Shown here: positions 6,173 to 13,383 of the stretch, in pieces
Position numbering within the stretch: the stretch's first letter is position 1
How the letters are laid out: the number at the start of each line of letters is the position of its first letter
Source of the DNA: a virus
Virus record (IMG/VR): IMGVR_UViG_3300034198_008166
Coordinates: 1-23,891 of that record
DNA length: 23,891 nucleotides
Direction: 5' to 3' (one strand)
Translations under genes and position numbers: made by a program
The notes under the pieces: model-generated
Databases searched by the model: none
What the model saw: the letters and a program-made list of their open reading frames with translations, nothing else
Told to the model about the DNA's origin: nothing

Positions 6173-6628
6173 TTACTTTTTCAAGTTTTGTTCCAGCATT
6201 TTATAAATTTCCGTCAACATGTCTAATTCAGACCTTGATTTTTTGTGATTGAAATTAAAAAGAATATAAAAGTATTCAGGAATTTTTATTGCGCTATCAT
6301 CTATTTTCATCAAATAATATGCTTCCAAAAAGAAGTTCCAAAAATATTCGTAATGATTTCCTTTATCTTTGAAATGAATATTTTCTTTTTCTAAATTATT
6401 TATGATTTTATTCCAACACCATTTAAAATGATTTTTCTGGTCGCTTTCATAATTAAGCACATCAGTACCTAAATAAGTTTCATCCACAACTTCATATAAT
6501 GAAGTTAGGAAATCATAAAATAATTCTATTTTTTCGGAAAATATATTATTAGCCTTAAACCAAATATCAATTTGGTGTTTGTAACTTTCAGATGTAATAA
6601 ACTCAATATATCCTTCTTTCTTCTCCAT
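6173..6628 (-). CDS. Hypothetical aromatic-rich protein, 151 aa
   Basis: Not recognised as a functional family. The protein is predicted to be all-helical, soluble, acidic, and unusually rich in Phe, Tyr and Trp (for example HFKWCWNKIINNLEKE near residue 68 and HYEYFWNFFLEAYYL near 92). No catalytic or metal motif and no signal peptide is visible. Upstream, the minus strand reads TTTTATAATATAAGGG, a TATAAT-like stretch about 10 bases before the ATG, so a transcript may begin here and cover the small genes down to 4950. Confidence 0.6.
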   Translation of the reverse strand: MEKKEGYIEFITSESYKHQIDIWFKANNIFSEKIELFYDFLTSLYEVVDETYLGTDVLNYESDQKNHFKWCWNKIINNLEKENIHFKDKGNHYEYFWNFFLEAYYLMKIDDSAIKIPEYFYILFNFNHKKSRSELDMLTEIYKMLEQNLKK

Positions 6629-6676
6629 AACCCTTATATTATAAAATATGAGGATAAAAGAATATAAAAAGAAGTG

Positions 6677-8089
6677 TTACTGAGTTTTCTTATTATAATT
6701 GGAAATTTTTTTCATTCTTTCAATTTCTTCATTTAGAATGCTAGTTAATTTCCCTTTAGATTCGTTAACTTCAGGCACTTTTTTATCATTAACTGGTACT
6801 TTTTCTTTTGGATATAATACCCTATTCTTCTTATCCTCCGCCCTATCTTTCATTTGTTGTTTAATCTTCTTTGATGTCTCCGGTGTTTCTATTGCGTTAC
6901 CATTTGGATGTTCAGATTCTTCGCCCTTTTCTGCGCCATTTGATGGCTTAATTGATGCTTTCTCTGTTTTAGGCGCATTACCCATTAATGAATCACCTTC
7001 AATAGACATTTTCAATCTTTTTTTGAATTGCTCCGATGGTTCTAAATCGTAATCTAAGTTTTCTAAACCAGCAAAATTTCTTGCGGTTTCTTCATCTTGC
7101 TTATCTGTATTTTTATATGCTACCTTCTCTCCTTTACCAATTTGTTTTGGAAACTCAGGATTATCGTTACCATCGAATGAAAGATACTTTTTCATTTTCT
7201 TTTCTACATCACCCAAATAATCGTCATTTTCTTTTTTACTTGCGTCTTGAACTCTTTTTGTTACGGTTTTACCGGGAATACCTGAAATGCCGGGTTGACC
7301 TTTCATTGCTTCACTTACCATTTTATCAATAATTTTAACAAATTCAGATTCTTTTATGCGCACTGTCTTATTTTTAGATTCCCATATTTTACCATTTCCC
7401 ATACACTCATTACAAACACCTTCTTCATTTAATGGTCCGCCACATTCATTACACATACCGTGTTCTTCAAGTCTATGATATTGCGAGTCACCATCAGGTG
7501 CATGTTCTTCCATTTCCTTGGGTTCTTCATTACCTAAATCATGTCTTGATTCATTATCGTAGTTATCGGAATCGTCATCCATAAATGTTTCATCAGGACC
7601 ATCATACGAATCGTCATCAGAATTTTTACCATCTTCATCGTCAAAATATGTTTCAAATTCATGTTTAGAACCTAAGATATCATAATCTTCTTGCTCTCCC
7701 ATTTGGCTATCACCACATTCGTCGCATTGACCTTCTTCTTCATTCCAATATTGTTCTTCTGACATTTCTTCGTTTACTTTAATATTTTTCATATTTGGGG
7801 TTTCTTTTTCTTCTAATTCTTCTCCCATATTATCCAATTTATCAATCATATCCGAATGTGAATCGTATTTTGATTTTTCAATAATAAATTGTTTACCGGG
7901 ATGTTCTTTTTTATATATGTCTAAATGACTTTCAGCTTCTTCTTGAGAATTAAACGTTGCTACGGGTTCTCCCTCACAAGTAATGTGATAAACTTCTTTT
8001 TTATCGCTTTCTTCTTCATTAATTAACGCTTTTTTTATCTCATCGATAATTGCGCTTTCTATTAATTCGTTTAATTCTTTAATCTTCAT
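6677..8089 (-). CDS. Acidic protein with zinc-ribbon cysteines, 470 aa
   Basis: No named family. The N-terminus (LNELIESAIIDEIKKALINE, residues 6-25) is an amphipathic helix; a small alpha/beta segment follows (VYHITCEGEPVATF). Residues 90-210 are extremely acidic and probably disordered. C122-x2-C125 stands alone, while C213-x2-C216 and C226-x2-C229 form a likely four-cysteine zinc ribbon. Two further helices of the same type as the N-terminus occur at about 247-261 and near the end (SILNEEIERMKK), separated by a Lys/Glu/Pro-rich low-complexity stretch. Repeated short helices in a disordered acidic chain suggest docking segments, for example a head-assembly or scaffold-type protein, but this is speculation. 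It overlaps the next upstream gene by 11 bases. Confidence 0.6.
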   Translation of the reverse strand: MKIKELNELIESAIIDEIKKALINEEESDKKEVYHITCEGEPVATFNSQEEAESHLDIYKKEHPGKQFIIEKSKYDSHSDMIDKLDNMGEELEEKETPNMKNIKVNEEMSEEQYWNEEEGQCDECGDSQMGEQEDYDILGSKHEFETYFDDEDGKNSDDDSYDGPDETFMDDDSDNYDNESRHDLGNEEPKEMEEHAPDGDSQYHRLEEHGMCNECGGPLNEEGVCNECMGNGKIWESKNKTVRIKESEFVKIIDKMVSEAMKGQPGISGIPGKTVTKRVQDASKKENDDYLGDVEKKMKKYLSFDGNDNPEFPKQIGKGEKVAYKNTDKQDEETARNFAGLENLDYDLEPSEQFKKRLKMSIEGDSLMGNAPKTEKASIKPSNGAEKGEESEHPNGNAIETPETSKKIKQQMKDRAEDKKNRVLYPKEKVPVNDKKVPEVNESKGKLTSILNEEIERMKKISNYNKKTQ

Positions 8090-8636
8090 AATTAATAAAT
8101 ATCTTATTTATTTCATTTAATACAATATTCTCCACTTCGTGACGAGGAATTCCATAATTTTTTGCGGTTTCAGTAATAGCCTCTTTCAAAACCTCAATTG
8201 CATTAATATCACCTTGATTACAATATGGGAATTTTTTACACTTTTCTTTTACTTTAATATAAACGCCGCCGGGACCCCCCCATTTAGGAAAATTTTTGTC
8301 TTTTACTGCTCTTGTTTTTGCTATTGTTTTTGGTCCGCCTATTTTTAAAGGGTCTTTTCGACCTTTAGGTGATGAACCAAGGAATGGTACATCAAATTCA
8401 CCTGTACCTAATATAGTTTCTTTTAAATCGAAGTTGTGAACCTTATCTATATCTTTCTTTAATATTTTTCTACCAAACACAGGTGCCTCATATGAACCGG
8501 ATGAAGAAGCCATTGTTTGTTCTTCCGTTTCTTTCTTTTTACCCATAATTTTATCATACGTTTCTTTCTCGTGCGGAGGTGGACTATATGACTTAATATT
8601 TTTAGTTAATTTATATTCTTTAGTGTCCTTTTTCAT
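8079..8636 (-). CDS. Conserved phage hypothetical protein, 185 aa
   Basis: No function recognised. The N-terminal half is basic and low in structure (SPPPHEKETYDKIMGKKKE, then SSSGSYEAPVFG near residue 48). A Gly/Lys-rich middle (GGPKTIAKTRAVKDKNFPKWGGPGGVYIKVKEKCKKFPYCNQGD) contains Cys133 and Cys139, and the C-terminal 40 residues are two helices (EVLKEAITE, HEVENIVLNEINKIF). Proteins with the SSGSYE and KFPYCNQGD blocks seem widespread in uncultured marine phages, from memory. It is the middle of a tight run of genes from 9980 to 6677 and abuts the next gene upstream at 8637. Confidence 0.6.
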   Translation of the reverse strand: MKKDTKEYKLTKNIKSYSPPPHEKETYDKIMGKKKETEEQTMASSSGSYEAPVFGRKILKKDIDKVHNFDLKETILGTGEFDVPFLGSSPKGRKDPLKIGGPKTIAKTRAVKDKNFPKWGGPGGVYIKVKEKCKKFPYCNQGDINAIEVLKEAITETAKNYGIPRHEVENIVLNEINKIFINYED

Positions 8637-8876
8637 TTATTTAACATTTTTTAATGCGCTTTCCCAAGAGGACTTTCTAATCCATAATGTTTTAAATAAC
8701 TCCACAACGACTTTAGTTGATAAGTCCACTATCTTATCATCAATTTTTTTTGTACCCAATTCTTTTTGAATTACTTGTACAACGATTTTATGGGCTTGTG
8801 TGGAGTCCATAAAATCTTTAATCTCTTTCCTTATTAATTTTTCTATTTCTTTTTTGTCGTCGTTAGTTAAAGCCAT
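8637..8876 (-). CDS. Conserved phage hypothetical protein, 79 aa
   Basis: A small, wholly helical protein beginning MALTNDDKKEIEKLIRKEIK, a pattern I associate with hypothetical proteins of T4-like phages from marine samples. There are no cysteines, no membrane segment and no catalytic motif. The last part (FKTLWIRKSSWESALKN) has two tryptophans that could form a docking surface. Its ATG overlaps the stop of the upstream gene by one base (TAATG), so the two are translationally coupled, and its stop abuts the next gene. Confidence 0.6.
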   Translation of the reverse strand: MALTNDDKKEIEKLIRKEIKDFMDSTQAHKIVVQVIQKELGTKKIDDKIVDLSTKVVVELFKTLWIRKSSWESALKNVK

Positions 8877-9385
8877 TACTTAATATTGGTTTGTCTTTGT
8901 GTTATTAACGGTTCCATGGCCGTTTTATATACCATTTCAAATTTCAATAACTTGGATACAATATCAATAACATCTTGCTCAATTTTCAACATATCAGCAT
9001 TAATATATAAACCATTTTCTTCACCAGCAATAAAAACAAAACTAATATCTTTATCGGTTAGTGTACCATCTAATCTAATTTGTCTTTCGTTTATTGTCAT
9101 GCCCGGTGTGAATTGAACTATTTGTGATACTTGTTGTCTAAAATTGTCAATCAATTGTGAAACCGTTGTTTTTTGTTCATCACTTAAATGCATGTCATTT
9201 TGGTCGGATGATAACATTTTTACGTCAACATCATTAATTACCGTAATATCATTTTTAATATTTTTTTGAGCATTCTCATCTTGCTCTCTTAAATTACTTG
9301 ATGTTTGTTTTGATTCATTAAGTTTTCTTAATGTATTCAACATTTTCTTTGTTTCATCGTAACCTATATTCTTATAGTTGCTCAT
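8876..9385 (-). CDS. Hypothetical protein, 169 aa
   Basis: Not recognised. An N-terminal helix (YDETKKMLNTLRKLNES) is followed by a disordered Gln/Asn-rich linker to about residue 60, then a domain of roughly 100 residues with alternating helices and strands (VSQLIDNFRQQVSQIV, INERQIRLDGTLTD, ISFVFIAGEENGLYINADML, VDIVSKLLKFEMVY). A short N-terminal helix joined by a linker to a folded domain is common among phage head-associated proteins, but that is weak evidence. It overlaps the amidase-like gene by 14 bases and the next gene by one base. Confidence 0.55.
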   Translation of the reverse strand: MSNYKNIGYDETKKMLNTLRKLNESKQTSSNLREQDENAQKNIKNDITVINDVDVKMLSSDQNDMHLSDEQKTTVSQLIDNFRQQVSQIVQFTPGMTINERQIRLDGTLTDKDISFVFIAGEENGLYINADMLKIEQDVIDIVSKLLKFEMVYKTAMEPLITQRQTNIK

Positions 9386-9980
9386 TATTGAAAATTGTTC
9401 TAAAATTGAATGAAGGGTTTATATCTGTATAAATATCTGAAAAGTTGGATTTACATACTATCCCGTTAAAATTAGGGACATTTTGTAAGTACCCTTGAGA
9501 AGAAACGGCTTGTTTATTTATGTGGTGTTTATCACATAAAAATTCACACAATTCAGAAACTAGTTCTAATTGTGTGTCCGTGTATTTGTCCCAAAAAAAA
9601 CGATTTCTCCAACCTTTTATATAGGGTTCTGACCTATATGGGTCACCTATCCAATTATTCAGTACACCGGTTATCGTATTTTTATTAAGCCACCCTAAAT
9701 TTTCTATAGCAATACTTATAATTTTTTTATCTATTTTTGGTTCATTAAAAATAATAGAACTATGATTTGTGTCAAATATTTGATATACTTGGCCTAACTT
9801 GGAGATAATAAAATGTGGTATTTCTTGATACCTACCGTTTTTTCTATATTGGAGTTTATTTACGTAGTCGTCCAATCTTCTTTTGGTATCAAATAATAGA
9901 ATTTGACTTTTTTTAGTCTTTCTTTTATTTATATTTAATTTCTTATTATTTAATGCTTCTACGCCTTGGATTGTTAACAT
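9372..9980 (-). CDS. Amidase_2/PGRP-fold protein, zinc ligands degenerate
   Basis: 202 residues. The Amidase_2 order can be followed: first strand ILLF (27-30), IPHFIISKLGQVYQIFD (54-70) like the family's HF.I...G.vyq, IISIAIENLGW (87-97), the YTDTQLELVSELCEFL helix (133-148), and T185-D186-I-N-P189-S-F at the end. The family cleaves the amide between N-acetylmuramic acid and L-alanine using zinc held by two His and one Asp or Cys (H34, H154, D164 in AmpD; H17, H122, C130 in T7 lysozyme). Here the first His position reads Asp31 and the second falls in AVSSQG (159-163) without a His; only D186 remains. The protein may therefore bind but not cut peptidoglycan, or have another role. Its start lies inside the -1 frame extension of the next upstream gene. 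Confidence 0.6.
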   Translation of the reverse strand: MLTIQGVEALNNKKLNINKRKTKKSQILLFDTKRRLDDYVNKLQYRKNGRYQEIPHFIISKLGQVYQIFDTNHSSIIFNEPKIDKKIISIAIENLGWLNKNTITGVLNNWIGDPYRSEPYIKGWRNRFFWDKYTDTQLELVSELCEFLCDKHHINKQAVSSQGYLQNVPNFNGIVCKSNFSDIYTDINPSFNFRTIFNNEQL

Positions 9981-10182
9981 TTCTTGACACCACTCTTTTT
10001 TCTATACTTATGGGGTTAATTGGTGTTGTTTCTAAATTATAAACTATTTCAATAGGATTATCCTCGTCTTTTTCCTCAAATACTTCGTCAGATTCTTGTA
10101 ATTCTGAAATTGGAAGAACTTGTTCTATCGTCGTATCGATAATTACTTCTGTCTCTTGGATTATAATATTCGATTCTATTGA
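9946..10182 (-). other. Frame-shifted 78-codon extension of the membrane protein gene
   Basis: Immediately past the A10 tract (10183-10192) the -1 frame is open from 10182 to a TAA at 9946-9948. It reads SIESNIIIQETEVIIDTT and continues with the same Glu/Asp-rich composition as the tail it would extend (ESDEVFEEKDEDNPIE), ending in a basic VVSRNVNNPRRRSIK. There is no ATG in this frame and no convincing start of its own, so it is best read as the continuation of the upstream gene by ribosomal or polymerase slippage, or as evidence of a one-base error in the homopolymer. It overlaps the amidase-like gene by 35 bases. Without it the 195 bases at 9981-10175 would be noncoding, which would be odd in so tightly packed a region. 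Confidence 0.65.
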
Positions 10183-11375
10183 TTTTTTTTTTCAACCTCT
10201 TCAGTTAAGGTTTCTTCAACTTTTGGTTCTTCTTTTGATTCAATAATCGGTTGTTCAGTTGACTGATAATTCTGTTGCTCATCTTCTATTGTTGGTTCAT
10301 GTGTTAATGTTTCTTGATTAACGATTTCTTCCTTAATTAATGGATTTGATGTGTAATCATATAAACCCATTTCTTGGGCTTGTTGTGTCAAAAAATCTAA
10401 TAATTCTGCTCTTTCCTCATCTGTCGGTCCTTCGTTATTTTCTTTAATAGATTCTGAATATTGATTAGTAGACTCTTTCAATTTTTCGTTTGGTTCCGGC
10501 GGGTTATTTAAATATTTTTCCAATACTTTTAAATCCTCCTCAGATGCTCTCCAACGAGAAATTTCACCAACTAAATCAACGGCTTCAATTTTATCAACCG
10601 GTTCGTCAACTTTATCTGCTTTTGGTTCTTCTTTGTTTTCTGGTAATTTAGAATTCATTACTAATTGATTCAAAGCAATAACTAAAGCGATTGCCAACGG
10701 ATCGAACACAATTACAATCAATATAATAAAAAACTTAACAACGGTATTTAAATCAACATTAAAGGCCTGAGCTACAAATCTAAAACCGCCCACTTCTCGC
10801 TCAATATCAATATTGTTATTTTTTATTTTGTTGATTTCCTCGTTATATTTAACGTTTTCATCTTGTAGTAAACTAATTTTATCAGATATTTTATTAGTTT
10901 GTTTATCACGATTATCAATCGACTTTAGTAGTCTATTGTTTACTTTACCATTGTCAATAATTTTATCTTGATTGGATTGTAAATTATTTAATTGATTTGT
11001 TAAAGTTGATACTTGTTGATTATTTGTTTTAATTTTTGTATCCCAAACGGAAATATCTCTTTGTACTTGGTCTAATTTTAAATTTTGTTGCTGAAATGCG
11101 TTGGATAAATAACCAAAAATACCTGCAGAAGTAATAACCATAAGTACCGCCACAGAAGATGTTAGATACCATTTGTTAAAACCTTTTACAACATCCCATT
11201 TTTGTTTAAGATATGTTGCAGTAACTAATTTAGCAAATTCCAAAGAACCCGCCATAATCATAACGGATATTGATGCACCAGCAAACAATATCCCTAAACC
11301 AGTTACTGAAAAATAAGCGGCACTACCTGCAATCATAATGGCCGCTATTGCAACCAAATATTTTAACCAATTCAT
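10176..11375 (-). CDS. Four-helix membrane protein with coiled coil and acidic tail
   Basis: 399 residues to the in-frame stop. Hydrophobic segments lie at about 4-22, 24-44, 70-92 and 212-238. Between the third and fourth is a polar, heptad-like coiled coil (about 96-192, rich in Gln, Asn, Lys, Asp). The tail from 239 on is highly acidic and low complexity (EEPKVEETLTEEVEKKNQ). FRFVAQAFN before the last segment and FDPLAIALVIA within it are the most distinctive blocks. Similar 'coil-containing' membrane proteins occur in marine T4-like phages; function is unknown. The frame ends just after an A10 tract, and the same type of acidic sequence continues for 78 codons in the -1 frame, so the true protein may be about 475 residues. 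Confidence 0.75.
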   Translation of the reverse strand: MNWLKYLVAIAAIMIAGSAAYFSVTGLGILFAGASISVMIMAGSLEFAKLVTATYLKQKWDVVKGFNKWYLTSSVAVLMVITSAGIFGYLSNAFQQQNLKLDQVQRDISVWDTKIKTNNQQVSTLTNQLNNLQSNQDKIIDNGKVNNRLLKSIDNRDKQTNKISDKISLLQDENVKYNEEINKIKNNNIDIEREVGGFRFVAQAFNVDLNTVVKFFIILIVIVFDPLAIALVIALNQLVMNSKLPENKEEPKADKVDEPVDKIEAVDLVGEISRWRASEEDLKVLEKYLNNPPEPNEKLKESTNQYSESIKENNEGPTDEERAELLDFLTQQAQEMGLYDYTSNPLIKEEIVNQETLTHEPTIEDEQQNYQSTEQPIIESKEEPKVEETLTEEVEKKNQ

Positions 11376-11381
11376 AGCATG

Positions 11382-12191
11382 TTATAAATATTTTAGAAGT
11401 AAAAAACTTTCGTTTCTCAACTTCTTTATGGCTTTATCCCTTAATTGTCTAATACGCTCTTTAGTACAATTAAATTCTTCACCTAAATCCTCAAGATTAG
11501 ATTCTATTCCGGTTAATCCGTAATATTTTTCTATAATTGTTTTTTCTCTCTCATCAAGAACACCAAGCATTAATGATACCTTTTTCTTTATTTCATCATT
11601 GGTGTTTAGTGCGTTTTCCGGATTATCAGCATTATGATTAGGGATAATATCAATTAGTTCATCACCATCCTCATTTATTTCATTATATAAACCTATACAA
11701 TAAGGAAAGGAAGAACCTGCTTGGTCATCTGATTGATGTACGTAATAATTATCCTCTTCGTTTAATTCCTCTTTCTTTTGTTTTTGGGATTCTTGTACAA
11801 TATTAGACGGAAGTCTTATTGTTCTAGCATTTTCGTTTAAGGATGACATTATAGATTGTCTAACCCACCATACGGCATATGAAATAAATTTATAACCCTT
11901 TGTGGAATCAAATTTTTCTACCGCTTTTATTAAGCCTATATTACCCTCATTAACCAAATCTAAAAAATCCATGCCTTGATTTTGGTAGGATTTGACCACA
12001 GATAAGACAAATCTCAAATTTCCAACCACCAATTCATCATGTAATTTTTTTCTTTGTTGTTTTGTTAAGTCTTTTTTCTTTAGTGATTCAAAAATTTCTT
12101 CTTGTCTTTCATGAGATATAACAGGAATTTTTCTTATATCCTTTATATATTGCTGAATCTCATCTGTGTTAATAATAATAGATTTTCTCAT
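11382..12191 (-). CDS. Sigma-70 family RNA polymerase sigma factor
   Basis: 269 residues. Region 1.2-like sequence lies at about 11-40. Region 2 spans about 54-127 and is very well kept: NLRFVLSVVKSYQNQGM, DLVNEGNIGLIKAVEKFD, YKFISYAVWWVRQSI (core binding and -10 melting). Region 4 (about 205-262) has LDEREKTIIEKYYGL and a helix-turn-helix (NLEDLGEEFNCTKERIRQLRDKA). Region 3 is replaced by a shorter acidic, low-complexity link (about 133-200). The overall style is like Bacteroidetes primary sigma factors rather than T4 gp55, which lacks a full region 4. It would direct polymerase to phage promoters. A TATAAT-like stretch (GTTATATAATCC) lies about 15 bases before the ATG. The gene ends 6 bases before the membrane protein start. 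Confidence 0.9.
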   Translation of the reverse strand: MRKSIIINTDEIQQYIKDIRKIPVISHERQEEIFESLKKKDLTKQQRKKLHDELVVGNLRFVLSVVKSYQNQGMDFLDLVNEGNIGLIKAVEKFDSTKGYKFISYAVWWVRQSIMSSLNENARTIRLPSNIVQESQKQKKEELNEEDNYYVHQSDDQAGSSFPYCIGLYNEINEDGDELIDIIPNHNADNPENALNTNDEIKKKVSLMLGVLDEREKTIIEKYYGLTGIESNLEDLGEEFNCTKERIRQLRDKAIKKLRNESFLLLKYL

Positions 12192-12241
12192 AGCAAACGG
12201 ATTGGATTATATAACGTAAAGATAAAAATAGGAATAATAAA

Positions 12242-12685
12242 TTAATTTTCAAAATTGTCCAGAAATTTTTTTTCTTCTTTTGTCAAACTTTCAACCCCCC
12301 TTTTTTTTATTTTGTCAAGTAATTCGTCTAAATCTAATTTATTATTTTGGATTATGTCGTCTTCAATAATAATTTCAGTTATGTCTGATTTTGGTTTAAA
12401 AATTAAATCTTTAACAGATTGAGGAATATATGATAAAACTAAACCTTCTTTTTCAAACATAAAATAAAAATTAACATTATCGTTATTTAACAATGGATGT
12501 ATCTCTTCTTCTAAATTGGGGATATCTATATCGGATTCAAAAATAATAATTATATTTTTATTATTTTCAATGACATATTTTATTGAATTTATTTTTGGTG
12601 AATCGCCTAGCACGTCTAAACAAAAATATTCAATATCATCATGATCTTCAAACGTTCCGAATACAAATAATATATATGTATTCAT
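12242..12685 (-). CDS. Hypothetical protein with Bacteroidetes-type C-terminal motif
   Basis: 147 residues. The N-terminal 90 residues look like a small alpha/beta domain (YILFVFGTF, NIIIIFES, NFYFMFEKEG). The last 30 residues read LDELLDKIKKRGVESL then TKEEKKFLDN, a short helical motif that I recall at the ends of unrelated Bacteroidetes proteins, including rhomboid-type membrane proteases. Its job there is not known to me. The gene lies between the sigma factor and a membrane-anchored protein. An A8G6 homopolymer (minus strand, 12295-12308) lies inside the motif, yet the frame stays open through it. Confidence 0.6.
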   Translation of the reverse strand: MNTYILFVFGTFEDHDDIEYFCLDVLGDSPKINSIKYVIENNKNIIIIFESDIDIPNLEEEIHPLLNNDNVNFYFMFEKEGLVLSYIPQSVKDLIFKPKSDITEIIIEDDIIQNNKLDLDELLDKIKKRGVESLTKEEKKFLDNFEN

Positions 12686-12698
12686 AAAGATATAAAAA

Positions 12699-13346
12699 TT
12701 ATTTTTTTAGTTTCAATTTCCAATAAATGCCGCCACTAATGTATGGCGAAAGAGTTCCGGTCATGCCGTCTACTGTGTGATTATTAACACCTGCACCAAT
12801 TTTATAAATCTTATCAGATTTTGATTTTAACATGATTGCCGCGCCTAAATTGCTTACAACATCTGTTTTATTAAAACCACCATCAAAACCAAAATATAAT
12901 TGTGCTTTTGGTAATTCTTTAACTATTGTTGTTTCTTTTATTGTTCTCTGTTTTACGTTTGATTTAAATATTCTACTTGCTATGGCATTTTTACTTATTG
13001 TATCTGTCAAAAAGACATAACCTAAACTATCTGGCAAGTGTAAAGTATCTTTATAAACATTCTTAGCAAAATAATCTTTAAGAATTGTAATTGTATCGAT
13101 TTCACCATTTAGCGGAACATATATTGTTGTATCATGATATATGTCTTTACCTTTTTTTGTTATAGTTTGTGTTTTAACTACTTCAATTGTGTCTATATCA
13201 TGTTTGAGTAATTCAAACTTTTTACCATCAATTTTTGTGGTAACGATATTTTTATTCTTATTTCCACCACATTCTTGAAAAAATAAGATTAAGCCAATTA
13301 CAACAATTGCAATAGTTTTTATATCAAGTTTAAGTAACTTCTTCAT
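12699..13346 (-). CDS. Membrane-anchored protein with beta-rich C-terminus
   Basis: 215 residues. One hydrophobic segment (about 8-24, KTIAIVVIGLILFFQE) near a lysine-rich N-terminus should anchor the protein in the inner membrane or act as an uncleaved signal; the Cys26 after it lacks the usual lipobox, so a lipoprotein is unlikely. Residues 30-145 are mostly strands rich in Lys, Asp and Thr. The last 65 residues alternate hydrophobic and polar positions with Gly-rich turns (LYFGFDGGFN, GAAIMLKSK, IGAGVNNH, YISGGIYWKLKLKK), like beta hairpins of outer-membrane proteins. An envelope-spanning role, for example in lysis, is possible but not shown. Upstream the minus strand reads TATTTATTATAAAAC before the ATG. 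Confidence 0.6.
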   Translation of the reverse strand: MKKLLKLDIKTIAIVVIGLILFFQECGGNKNKNIVTTKIDGKKFELLKHDIDTIEVVKTQTITKKGKDIYHDTTIYVPLNGEIDTITILKDYFAKNVYKDTLHLPDSLGYVFLTDTISKNAIASRIFKSNVKQRTIKETTIVKELPKAQLYFGFDGGFNKTDVVSNLGAAIMLKSKSDKIYKIGAGVNNHTVDGMTGTLSPYISGGIYWKLKLKK

Positions 13347-13383
13347 ATTTGTGTTTTATAATAAATATGAAGAAAAAAGGTTA

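Noticed and set aside
12295-12308. A8G6 tract in the minus-strand gene 12242-12685 as a slippage site
   Set aside because: The frame runs intact through it and encodes a recognisable C-terminal motif, and no long alternative frame follows.
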